A DNA stretch of 64,000 nucleotides, from contig NW_020290071.1 in the NCBI RefSeq assembly GCF_003144195.1, forward strand, positions 1 through 64,000. The letters are read 5' to 3'. The notes under the pieces were generated by a model. The model saw nothing but the letters and a program-made list of their open reading frames with translations. It did not search any database and was not told the DNA's origin. Below are positions 32,410 through 43,268 of this stretch, one piece after another. Both the position numbers and the translations under genes were made by a program. Numbering within the stretch: the stretch's first letter is position 1; the number at the start of each line of letters is the position of its first letter. The stretch comes from Ceraceosorus guamensis. Lineage: Eukaryota; Basidiomycota; Exobasidiomycetes; Ceraceosorales; Ceraceosoraceae.

Positions 32410-33969
32410 ATGGCCCAGCTTCACCGCCACGATACACACGCACATCAACCAGACATGTTGTCAGCGACCGCTTATCCTGTACCGAGCAGCTCTCGGCTTG
32501 GGCTCGTGTCCACCGATGGCAGCGCAACGCGGCATGAATCGGCTTCATCGTCAGGCTGGTCGAGCCCTATGTTCAAGTCTTCCGACCTGGACCTCTTCGA
32601 CGTCGACACTCGATTTGGCCGCGATCTTGGCATGGACGACACGATTGAGAACGATGATGCCGAATGTCGGTTCGATGACCACTTAGATGGTCAGATCACA
32701 CCTCCTTCGACAGCCCCTCCCAGTGCCTACTCAGCCTCGTGCTTTGGCGTTGGCAACAAGCACGCTACGCTGGCTCCTCCTCGACATCACGGACATCGCG
32801 CGCCTGCTGCTGCTCACCATGCAAAGTCGGACGCTCAAGTTGGAGCAGCTGCAAGCTCGAGATACCACGCTGCTTCCGTGGTCGATCACGCAGGAGCCAA
32901 TGCCACCCACGAATCGCCAAACTCCCCAGACGAGTCTTCTCCGCTCTCGTCCGCCTCAAATTCAGATCTGGAGGGCGAGAACTCGGAGGATGAGCTGGGC
33001 ATAGATCTTCCTGCCGCGACGCAGCACGCACAAAGTGTTCTCTTAGCGGAGGCAAAGGCTCTGATGGAAGCTGCCTCGAGGCTCCAGACTCAACCAAGCG
33101 AATTCAAAAAAGCCATCAAAACAATCGTGCACTGCGTTGCTGGAGGAGGCAAGATTGTCTGGACAGGAGTGGGCAAGAGTGGTGAGTGTTGTAGGAGCTG
33201 TGGCCGGCTATTGGCACACGAGCCCTTCGAGTGCCGTAATGGGCATTCACTGACACACTGAGCTGCACTCATCACCACAGGCATCATCGCGCGCAAGCTG
33301 CATGCATCTTCACTTTCTCTTGGACTTTCCTCTGCCTGGCTTTGCCCCATCTCTGCTCTACACGGAGATTTGGGAACCTTGAGCGGTCATTGGCCACAAG
33401 CACCCAGGCCGCCACTCCTAAGGGCAAGAATGGCAGAGCACAGGGCGCCGCCGGCCCCTGTGCCAGACGTTCTCTGCGCGCTTTCGCATTCCGGAGAGTC
33501 TGCCGAACTATTGAACCTGTTGCCTCATGCTCAGGCTAGAGGCTGCCCCATCGTTGCCTTTACCAGCAAGGACGAGAGCAGCCTCGCCAAGGCGGCGAAG
33601 ATCACACGCGGCGCTTGGGTGGACTGCAGGACTGCTAGTCCAATGGTCGAAGCCGGTACAAATTCGACAGCAGCTTCGGAATCCCCTTCGCAAACCACTG
33701 GAAGCCATGCCACCACTGCTCGTGCGCGGTCCGATTCCGCCCACTGCTCATGTTGTCCAAATGGCTCTTACGACGCGAATACAAGCCCCATCAACACTTC
33801 AGCAGAAGCCGACGCACTAGTGCCCGCGCCGACATCCAGCACAACAGTCGCCCTGGCAATGGGAGACTCGCTCGTTCTGAGTGTCGCTCGAGCATGTGGG
33901 TTGGGTGTGCAGAGCTTCAAACAAAATCATCCCGGCGGTTCTCTGGGTGCGCGCTTGGTTCACGCTTAG
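32410..33969 (+). CDS. SIS-domain protein of the KpsF/GutQ sugar-phosphate isomerase type
   Basis: Exons 32410-33181 and 33281-33969 give about 486 residues. The first 200 residues are Ser/His/Pro-rich and disordered. The SIS domain starts near residue 225: GGGKIVWTGVGKSG-IIARKLHASS is the sugar-phosphate loop, ALSHSGESAELLNLLPHAQARG the second half, and MGDSLVLSVARACG then HPGGSLGARL close it, just as in bacterial arabinose-5-phosphate isomerases (without their CBS domains). About 60 Ser/Thr-rich residues are inserted before TSSTTVALAMGDSL. Fungal members exist but their substrate is not established; a sugar-phosphate isomerase or sensor role is an inference from the fold. The start fits a good context at 32410 (AACATGG). 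Confidence 0.78.
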
Positions 33970-34873
33970 CACAGCAAAGCACGGCGCCGCCTCACTCCTT
34001 CAGAGCCAGGCCAAACCCCTTCTCATTCACCACCCTCACGACGTTCTCCTTGGCTATTGTATATCGCTAGCACTTTCCTCACCCTTCACATGGTCACCCC
34101 GAACTCGTTCTCTTTCGCATCACATAGATCTTCGACTCTGCGAGTTTGAATTGCATACATCCTTGGAGAAGATGACCTATTTTGACGAGTGTCTGAATGT
34201 GCTCGGCATGCAGCGTGCTCCACCATGCCTGCCCCCGTCTGTTTGCGTCCCCGCGTCCGCGTTCGCGGACCTTGCATTGTTGAAGTGCATGCATGGTCAT
34301 CGCGGAAAACCGAGTCATTGTGTTCGAACACGTGCCAAACTTGTGCCTTGGCGAACAAGCGGGTTATAGACGTGTTGGCATTGTCGACACACTACTGGCT
34401 GACCAAACCATTGGGGATCCATGAGACCGACGAGCAGGCAGCAGGGTTGTCTCGCGGCCCCTTGAGACCAAGTCGGTCAGCTGGCGATTCTGTCACGCAG
34501 CCCAATTATTGCAAGAGCGCCTGTCTTGTCGATGGCGAGAATGAAGCAGGCCCAGGCTCATTCAGCATGCAAACCCAAAGGCGATGTTTTGGCGGCAGTG
34601 CGATCCGCACTCGACGTGGGTTGATTCGATGTCCTCTTCTCTAGAATCGCTGAAGACTGATCACGTAATAATACACAGATGGCCAATCGATGATCGAATA
34701 GAATCGTCCGGGCCTGCAAAGTGCGAAGTCGAGGGTGTTCCGTCCAAGAGAGGACGTCGGGGAGGTAAAAGATGTTCCGAATGGATTCAGACGTCCGAGT
34801 CTTGGGTATTCAGTATCACCGCGGCGGAAGCTTTCCCACTGCGCTCAAGATTATTGAGATACATTCTGTGCTG
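33970..34873. other. Convergent spacer between the SIS gene and the membrane-protein gene
   Basis: About 900 bp holding both 3' untranslated regions. I see no supported gene. Confidence 0.5.
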
Positions 34874-36462
34874 TTAGAGCAAGTGTCGACTGCTACCTCC
34901 GCCCCCCGTGCTGATCATATTGCCTCCATATCCACCTCCCATTCCCGGCGAAGGAGTGCTGGCGAATGGCATGCCAGGCTGACCCTGGTATCGAGGTGCG
35001 GTGCCAGGTGACGGTGGGCCCATAGGTCGAGGTGGTCCACCTTTGAGACCAGGACTTCGAGGTCCAGCTCGAGGATCCGTCTGCAGGAAGGAAGTGGGCT
35101 GATTCGTCGATCGGGGACCAGCACCGTCGTAGCCGTTCGAGTATCCGTTCGAGTAGCCGTTTGGTTGCTGCCCATTGTTCCCGCCTGAGGGCCTTCGTGC
35201 TCCCACTTGCAAAGTCGCACCTGGCGGACCCTGCGTGAAACCGTTGAATCCCGCAGGCGCAGATTGAGGCATGCCGCTAGCTTGATACTGCGACCGATCA
35301 GCACCTAGTGGATCGCTGCTCGGCCCTCTACCCGCGCCAAAATTATCGGCCGCAGCGCTGCGCAAGGTAGCCCGCTCGTTGAGTCCGTTGTTGCCATACA
35401 TGCTCGGCGAGCGATTCGCATTGTAAGCTTGACTCCTTCGACGGTGGTCCCCTCTGCCCACGCTATCCACTCTCCGTAAGCTTCCGCCGCCACCTTCGCC
35501 CAAATTGCTGGGGTATCGGCTGATTCTTTTGGACGCGCGATTCCTACCGGGACTTGTAGGGTCATCGCCCTCGTTGCCCATGTACATGCTCTTCCTGATC
35601 TGCCCTGGCCCGACGGAATCGATGGCCCCAACGCCCTGTCTGGCGTATCGTGATCTCCTTCTATTTTGGTCTGAAGCTGGCGGAGGTCCTCGAGGCGCCG
35701 CTCTCATTTGGTGCTGTGGGCCGCCTGGGCCTTGCATTCCGTATGCTGACGCCGAATGATTGAAGACCTGACCCGGCTTGAAACCACCACCATCCGGAGG
35801 TGCACTTCCATTTGACAAGGGCGGGTGTTGCCCGCTCGCACCTCCCATCGGTCGGCGAGCCACCGCGGAAGGGCCTGGTAGCCTCACTCCGGAGCTCTCT
35901 CCACGAGCATGCCCACCTCGCGCAGAACTTGATGCATTCCTGCCATGGTTGGCCATCGATGGGCCATTCGAAAAGTAGTCCTCTCTTCCACTGCCACCAG
36001 GAGAGCCGTATCCTTGCCCACCTGCTCCCATCGGACTAGCTGCCATCAGTAAACTTGTTCTAGCACCATACTCTTGACCAGGCGTAGGCAATGCGAGGTT
36101 GGTCTGGGCCTTTGTAGCCGCGGAGGAGCCTGGTTGCCGGGCGCCATAGCCCGCAGCGCTTGGTTGATAGAGCCCGGACGTGGCGTAGTACGGCTGCGCT
36201 TCTTTGCTTGGCTTGTTCAAGATCTTGCACATCCACCCAATGGCCAGCAAAAGCAGAAAGACCACCGCGAAGGTCCCGAGCACGGTGACGACCTCCGAAG
36301 GCTTGAGCCCAGAGCTGTCTTTCCTCCCGCTAGTTGCGACGCCGAATGCTCTTCGACTATGTCAGGGTCAGGGAAGCCAAGGTGAGCGAACCAAGAGTTT
36401 GGCACGGAGACAGGCTGTCCCACTCACGTCAAAGTGGCGGCGTCTGGTGTTGTCGCAGACAT
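34874..36462 (-). CDS. Single-pass membrane protein with long disordered Gly/Pro/Ser-rich tail
   Basis: Exon 1 (36462-36428) encodes MSATTPDAATLT and joins exon 2 (36356-34874) through a 71-nt intron with GTGAGT and TAG ends; the product is about 505 residues. One transmembrane helix lies near residues 34-53 (VVTVLGTFAVVFLLLLAIGW), preceded by a short polar N-terminus and followed by CKILNKPSKEA. The remaining 450 residues have no domain I recognise: Gly, Pro, Ser, Gln and Arg dominate, with an Arg-rich middle (QNRRRSRYARQGVG) and repeats such as NGYSNGYSNGYDG. The layout resembles fungal cell-surface or polarity proteins with one membrane anchor and a cytoplasmic tail, but that is analogy. 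Function unknown. Confidence 0.72.
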
Positions 36463-38986
36463 CGTACAAGCTCCGTTGTTGCAGGTGGCAGCTCGGCTGT
36501 GGGCAGAAAGCGAAGGTCAAATCAACTGGATCGCGACTAGCTATCCCAGAACGGCAGTGGTGCGCCGCAGTACAAGCGTGAAGTGTGACACTGAATATGA
36601 GAAGATCTTGGCCCACTGCTACCGGAGGTGCCGAGCTCCACGGGCATTCGGATCACGCGCACGTCCAATCCTGGCCCCTTCTGATCTGACAACCGAGCTT
36701 ACTCACCTTGAAATGATGTGCAGACTGACCGCTCGACACTGGGATCTGGCGCGAAATGAGAGTTGCCTAGTCACCAGACCACCGAGTGAAGGACCGCGCT
36801 GAAACACAAGGTATGTGCACCGAGGCGCTTTGAAGAGGCAGTGATCGAGGTTTAGAAGTCTGTGTGAGCCGCTCAAGCTTCTTGCACTCCTCTATTCCCT
36901 TGTAAGTCGAAAACGCTGGTGGGTGGGGTCGATTAATCCAGCCGCGAGAGGTGCGGAGGTCGGTGAGAGGCGTCGTTAATTGCTCGGTAGAATTCCGGGT
37001 GGTGTTGTATTATACCGAAATTAAAAGTTATTCGCCTATACGCCTCGCGTCGATTCACAACACGCCAGAGATCGGCAGCTATTTCGTCAACATGAAGCTC
37101 CAGGTGCGGAGCGAGGTGCAAGCGAATAAATTGACCCTGCCGGGCGATCACGAACGCTGCTGAGGTTGATGAGGAGAGAAGCGGGACGCTTTCGGGGCGA
37201 TCGTTCCTGCGACGCGGCCAGCTCGACGACTGGGATGGAAGGGGAGCGAGCGACCTGGACACTCGTTGTGCTTGAAGTTTCGAGGTGGTGTAGGGACGAG
37301 CTTGCTGGTCGTGTGATCAGTGGAGCACTTGGTGTGACAAGTCGTGAGTGGTGAATGAGAGAGAATGGTGTACATTCAGGGTACAAGCCTCGCGGTTCCG
37401 CGATCAACAGTCAGAAGCAGCAGCGCTCGCAGAAGAGGAGGATGCTGGAAACCCAGCAAAGGCACAGGAGGTGCTGCTGCTGCTGCTGCTTGCTGCTAAT
37501 CTGGGTCGGCTCTTTGATGCAGTGCTGTGAGTGCGTGTGTTGTGCGGTGCGGTGCGATGCGATGCGGTGCGGTGCGGTACCGGTGCAAACTCACGGCCTA
37601 CGGCACGAGCTGTGCTTGCTGACTTTGAAATCTCCCCGTTCCAGCATCGAGAAGCGCGCGACAGCAGGGAGCGGGGAGGCATCAGCAGCTGCATGCATGT
37701 ATGGAGCAAGCAGAAGGAGGCGCGCGAAAAGACACGGCAGGCGCCAGCTGTAGCATGCATGTACACTCTTGACTCTGCTTGCGTCTCACGCGGCTCACTT
37801 GTGACTGTGACTCTGACTATTACTTGATGTGCCCTGCTGCGCGGTGCACATCATTTTCCCTCTTACATGTACCCACCGCTACAGCACGCACTCACTCTTG
37901 GATGCATATATGTATGCCCTTGCACTTCTTGCGTGTGATGCCGTCGTGACGGACAACGCAGCCATCACGCACCAGCGGCCACTTAAATTTGGGACAAATA
38001 ATGCCGGTAGGTACTGTAGCCATAAATAATCACAATCGCGATTCTTACCGCCGCAGGCAAGAACGCGTGTGCTTGCCCATCATTGCACTCAGAACAGCAA
38101 GCACTAGCAGGCAGTCTGACGTGTGCTCTCCTGAGTGCCGATTGGTTGCGCATTGGGTTCTGTAAACAGCAGTCACAGTAGGTGGTGCTCGACAGGAGCA
38201 TCCCAGCGACGCACAGCCCCAATCCCTCCTGCCGAGCCTCTCATCACGACAGATACTCGTGACTGCCACGGTACCTGGCGTGTCATTCTTGATTGCAAAC
38301 GTTCACGCAGCTCTCTCCTCTTAAATCGTTTTATTTGTCGTCTATTCACGCGTCTCCATATTGTACACAAAGGGCAGATTTACACACGAAGCGTCCCGCG
38401 AGAACCTCTAGCGTTGAAAGCGCGCAAAGTTGCATCCTGATGCATGAACCTGCCGCGAGTCACACCAGCAGCCCAAATGTCCTCATTCAAAGATTCATCA
38501 GGTCGTTTCGTCTTAACTTCAACACTTTTCTAATCCCATGAATTCAAATTGCTCGTCGTGCGAAGGTTGTCTCAATTTCAGGAGGGCCCCGCCGCACCAG
38601 TTGCCTCTGGAAGCTGGCTACTCTTGAGGACTACCCTCGAAGAGAGGACTACCGCTTGAGGGCAAGAGAGGAGCTTTAGTACACGGTCGCACGCCGAGGT
38701 ACGAATCACCGTGTCCTTGACGACAGCTTCATGACCAAATGACGATTCATGGATGTCTCAGCTCAGGATTCGTTGGCTGGAGCCCACGGCGGTGAGGCTC
38801 GTGCTCGATTTCGGGTACGCCATCGACATTCGCCTCGATCGTATGGTGTGCGGAGCGACAGCGCCAACGATGCAGGATGACGCTCGAGCAGGGATCCGAC
38901 CATTTACTCCGCGCTCGGCTTGATGAGCCAAAGGCGAAGAAACAGAGGGCCATAGACTGGCGTCGAGTGTGGTGTGCATGCTTCCG
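36463..38986. other. Intergenic stretch with simple repeats, no recognised gene
   Basis: About 2.5 kb. It holds a GCTGCT run near 37473-37492 and a GGTGC/GATGC pentamer array at 37544-37578. The region upstream of 36462 should contain the membrane-protein promoter. No frame has domain or splice support. Confidence 0.5.
37544..37578 (+). repeat. GRTGC pentamer array, about seven units
   Basis: Units alternate GGTGC and GATGC in an orderly block pattern. It is intergenic. Confidence 0.85.
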
Positions 38987-40365
38987 TCAGGCTAGCTGCG
39001 CCGCTTCGTCCTTCACGATCGGCTCGACCTTGACTTTGAGGGGCGTCGTGGGCGGCCTGACTACGCGCACATCGACATCCATCCATTCGCTCGCCTTCAC
39101 CAAACCTCTCAGTTGCTGATCTAGCACCTGAACCCCTTCGAACCAATGCACCTTCCCGGCTAAGTCGTGCGTCGTCACTCTGCCGGAAGTCGAAGGTGTG
39201 CACCAGAAGAGCACAGGATTTTCCGCCGTGGCTAATTTAGGAGCTGTGTGCGCATTGAGCTCGGGCACGATCACGTAGTCCTGTAGACCGAGCCCATTGT
39301 GATCCCTCGCGAGGGGCGTGCAAGTAGGCACCCGGACACTCATCCGCTCAGCAGTCGCAAGTCCCTCTTCTTTGCTCGACACCGATTGGCCCTCCTGCTT
39401 GCTTGGTGCCTTTTTCGTTTCTTCGGATTGAGCTTTCGTAGTCTGCTTTGCTACTCTGCCAAATACGCCCTTCTGAAAAGTCTCGGCGATGCCTTTGCCT
39501 ACGAATGTGACGATTCGAGGTCTGACCTGGGCCACTTTCTGTACCAATATCGGAGCTCCTGCTGCGTAGTCCGCCGGTTTGAGTAGGCCGGCGTCCCTTG
39601 TCGGACGAGCGCAGAGGTTTGTGAGACCGAGCTTGGGATAGGGCGCAGATTGGTATTGGAGCGAAGCATCTTCCTGCGGAGAAACGCGCGTTGGTGTAAG
39701 GCCAGATCGATACAGTGCTGGATAGAAGTGCTGCTGGGCAGTGATGGCCAACATGATGAGCGGCCTGTTTGGAAGTTGAGCTGAGTCCGGTGACTCACGT
39801 TGGTGCAGTGCGCAAAGTGATGCCCCACGCGACTCGAGGTCAGACCAGGATTGATGCCGCACATGAGGACTGCGAGGCAGCATCACACGCACAGAAGTAG
39901 TTTCAGACTTGTTGTGCATCACCCACCGACTTCCTTCCGGCACTCACTGTCAACGTCTCCTGGCTGGCTGCCCAAATGATCGGGCAGACCCGGAAGGATG
40001 GAGATTTCTTCCGCTTGGGCGTGGCCAGAGGAGTCCCCCGAGTCATTCTCACCTCCACCTTGCTCCAATTTGATACGCTTATGGCCTCGCATAGTAGCTG
40101 CTGCTTGAGGGTTGGCTTCCGGGACATTATTGGCAGCTTCGTCCTTTTCAAATTTGGACCTGGCATCGCTCGCTGGAGTGGTCCTGATTCTCGACTGCTT
40201 GGCGCGCGTCGACCTCCTCAGACTGTCGTATCTGGCATGAATACAGACCTCGAGCTCCTCTTTGACCGCGCCTCTGGATGCACGAGTCTCTCTCTTGGCT
40301 GATGGATACAAATGAGCATCAATGAAGCTGGACGGCAGTCGAGCTGGCGGCGGAGAGGATGACAT
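38987..40365 (-). CDS. Mismatch-specific uracil/thymine-DNA glycosylase (MUG/TDG, Thp1-like)
   Basis: Exons 40365-39948, 39869-39799 and 39730-38987 give about 410 residues. The catalytic domain begins near residue 140: ILMCGINPGLTSSRVGHHFA is the MUG/TDG motif with the catalytic Asn at about 146. HFYPALYRSGLTP and later WCTPSTSGRVT (the second active-site motif, near residue 355) complete it. A 130-residue N-terminal basic, Ser-rich region and an inserted Lys/Glu/Ser-rich loop (near 260-300) are extra to the bacterial core, as in fission-yeast Thp1. The enzyme removes uracil or thymine from G mismatches in nuclear base-excision repair. The acceptor before exon 3 could also be three bases upstream, adding one Gln. 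It is divergent to the zinc-finger gene, 488 bp apart. Confidence 0.87.
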
Positions 40366-40853
40366 TGTCTGACCACTTGTCGAAAGCCTGTTCGCTGTGG
40401 TTGTCAAGGCCGCAACTCTTCTGGATCACCGCACCCTAGGCGTTCGTTGCTGACAGACGTCAAGATAGGTGAAGCGCGGTCCTGTTTGCGGAGTGACAAT
40501 ACTCAAGGTAGGTTCACGATGGATGTGTGGAGAGAAGACATTCGTCGATATCACGCTAGCCAGATACAGGCACGATGACAGCTCAGATATGTGGTTCCAA
40601 ACGGACGTGTATGCCACGCTGCATGTTTGTCGGCCTAGCTGTCCGGAAAAGCGCGGAGTTCCGGTTGCGTCTATAGGCGCACGGCGGCCTCCACGAATTT
40701 TTTGAGCAGCATGCACCGACTTACCATATGTGCTTCCCATCGATTCTCACCACATCCACTTCATTCAAGATTCACGACCGCGCTGGCTTAGAATCAACGG
40801 CAGCTAAACATCAAGCCCCATCTTGAATCTCAAACGTCACGAGTGGAACAGTC

Positions 40854-42061
40854 ATGTTCAAGAGAATAGCAAAGCTAGCCAAGGCAAATGAGAGGGATGA
40901 GAAGCTTGGTATCCCAGTGGGAGAAGACTTCCCGCCCGAAGCGAGGATGGGATTCTCAGATGACGAAGATGAGAGCGACAGCGAGTCCGAAGATGATTCA
41001 GAAGATGATGAATCAGGCCATGATACAGCAAACGAGGCCGAAGATGGTGCAGAGTTTGTCGAAACAGCTCAGAATGAAGAGGAAAGCAGCCGAGACGACG
41101 ATGATGAAGAGGTAGATGAGGAGGAGGAGGAGGAGCTAGACCTAGAGCAGGCACCCATGTCCATCCCTCAAGCGCTTGAAAGCACGATCTACGTAGCGTT
41201 CGATGCGCCCTTGAAGAAGACCTTTCAAATTCGATCGTGCGTCCTTTGTCCAGATGCGCAGCTAAAAAACGACAAGGACACGCAGGATCACGTTTCCAGC
41301 CAGGTGGGTAGCCGGGCAGGTGACGTCCGCGCAGCTGCCGTAAGTCTTTATGACTCTGACGTTTGAACATGTACAGGCACATGCAAAGCGACTCGCCAAA
41401 TTCGAGGCATATATTGGGGAGAACTTGTCGGAGAAGGAAAGGACGGCGCCGCCTTCTGAGGGAGGTGCAGATCCCCGTCACATCGTTGCCGAAATTGCAG
41501 CGGCGTCGCGGCGAGCAGAGGCAAGCCGGAAGAAGCACAAGCAAGCCAAGGTAAGTCCCTAGTATCCACTAGCGTCCACCAGCCCGAACGACGCTGATTC
41601 CGCCCCATTGGACGCAGCCTTCGTCTTCAAAGACCTCGATCAAAAGCGATGCATCACCGAAGAAAAAGGACGGAATGACAAAGAGCGAGAGGAGGCGAGC
41701 TTACAAAGCCGCGCAGAAAGCCAAAAAGGAAGAGAAGCGCAAAGCGAGAGCAGGTCCACAGAGTCAGGCAGCATTGAATACTGAGGCCAATTCTTCGACT
41801 CTCGGGAACGCTTCAGCGGCAAAAAGTCCCGCCGCCAGGAAAGCAACCTCGCGGGATGAGCACGGCGGGGTCAAGAAGATCGACAGCGGTGAGGTAGGAA
41901 TATCCACAACGGCCACCAAAGTGTCTAAGAAGCGGAAGGATCAAAGTGCAGAGCCATCCCACGCCTCGAAACTATCCGGCGCAGCTCTCGAAGCTGCAAG
42001 TGACAAGAAGGCAGCCAAGAAAGCTAAGAGAAATTCGGCTTCGGATCTGCGCCATCCATAG
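40854..42061 (+). CDS. U1-like zinc-finger protein, probably nucleolar
   Basis: Exons 40854-41303, 41377-41550 and 41618-42061 give about 355 residues. A very acidic Asp/Glu/Ser stretch (residues 35-100) precedes a zinc finger split by intron 1: CVLCPDAQLKN then HVSSQ-AHAKRLAKFE, that is C-x2-C and H-x5-H of the U1/matrin kind. The C-terminal half is Lys/Ala/Arg-rich with several nuclear localisation-like clusters (KKKDG, SKKRKD, KKAAKKAKR). Acid tract, single zinc finger and basic tail are what fungal ribosome-biogenesis proteins show, so a nucleolar role is likely but inferred. Its stop lies only 74 bp from the stop of the HD gene on the other strand, so the transcripts probably overlap at their 3' ends. 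Confidence 0.72.
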
Positions 42062-42135
42062 ATCATTCGAGCTTGCGCTACAGTACCGCGCGCACATCGC
42101 AATGACGCTGGTCAAGCAACGCGATAGAGTGGACA

Positions 42136-43268
42136 TTATCCCTCGAGTATAGCAAGCTGGGCACCTTGATCCGCAATTTGCCATTCAAGATCCAGCTCGT
42201 CCAGGAATGACTTCATCTAAGAAGGTGATAGCGATGTGTGCAAAGCGTCGGTGTCAGTCAAGCTGTGCTTGTGACTGACCGCGGACGTCACCTGCTCACC
42301 ATCATCTGTCTACGCTCAGCTTCCTGCTTGGCAGTCTCTGTTCGCAATCTTTCGCCTCTGAGCTTCAGTAGTCTGAGGTCACAGCAGTGATGTGTTAGTA
42401 TTCCATTATACCGTCCACTCGAAAGCACGGAGTAGATTCTTGCACTTACTTGTCGTGAAAGTGAGCAATGGCCGAAGAATTGTAGCCTTCGCCTTGTTCT
42501 GCTGGAGGCACGCTATCCCCTGCTGGGTTCGCAGGTGGTATGTGAAGAGGTCTATCCTTTGCGCCTGAGAAAGCCGCAACTCTGAGAATCCCTGCACATG
42601 CATGTGCAGAATGGGATAGATACCGCGCCAAAAATGCTGAGCAAAAGGAGGTCACCAAGATATGATATGGATATGGCTACAAGCGACTTACCCATGCTTC
42701 CGATGGCGTCCAGTCGGTCAGCATCCGAAACACAAGCAAGCTCAGAGCAGCTCTCCTCCCACTTCGTTCTTTCTCTTTCTTCTGCCGTCTCTTCCAAGCC
42801 TGCAGCTTCGCGCTTCTGTCGCTCTGCTCTGCGCTTTTGATCTTTGCTCCAGCTCACATTCTCAACTATCCGAATGATCAGGTTGACTTGCTCCTCTTCA
42901 AGAATTTGAGGATACCGCGAGAGAAAGGGCGACAATAGCGTGCGAGCGGAGGCGGTCGGGTCGTACTTGGCATCCGCCATGTCGTGAAAAAGAGCTGCGA
43001 GTTCCAGTGTGATCATGTCCGGTTGAGATGGTAAGGACGGACATCGGGAAAGCCAAATGGACATTTGTCGTACTCGATGAACTTGTTCAACCCGGGCGTG
43101 GCGAGATTCAGCTGGAAGACCCGACGTATGCATGAATGCTCAGTTCTCACCGTGATGCCAATCATGCGAGGGATCCACTCTGAGCTTGGCAAAGTGTGAT
43201 TTCACCAGGTCCTCTGCAGCAGAGATCATCTCCCCGACGAGGTCACGATCTCCGATCTCGACTGCCAT
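42136..43268 (-). CDS. HD-domain metal-dependent phosphohydrolase
   Basis: Exons 43268-43151, 43111-42692, 42591-42450, 42372-42300 and 42216-42136 give about 277 residues. The metal-binding set of the HD superfamily is present: His35 in SHDWHH, the His82-Asp83 pair in ALFHDMADAKY, and Asp in CVSDADRLDAIG near residue 165. The later HFHDKLLKLR and EAERRQMMMKSFLDEL are the usual C-terminal helices of the YedJ/YpgQ-like group (about 220-280 residues). Members hydrolyse nucleotides in bacteria; the substrate in fungi is not known. I chose the ATG at 43268 because the frame upstream has only non-ATG codons. Confidence 0.85.

Noticed and set aside
37460-37500. GCTGCT run as a coding poly-Leu or poly-Ala tract
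   Set aside because: Surrounding frames are short and unsupported; treated as an intergenic microsatellite.
40858-41544. Minus-strand frame opposite the zinc-finger gene
   Set aside because: It is the shadow of the acidic Asp/Glu tract and crosses the introns of the real gene.
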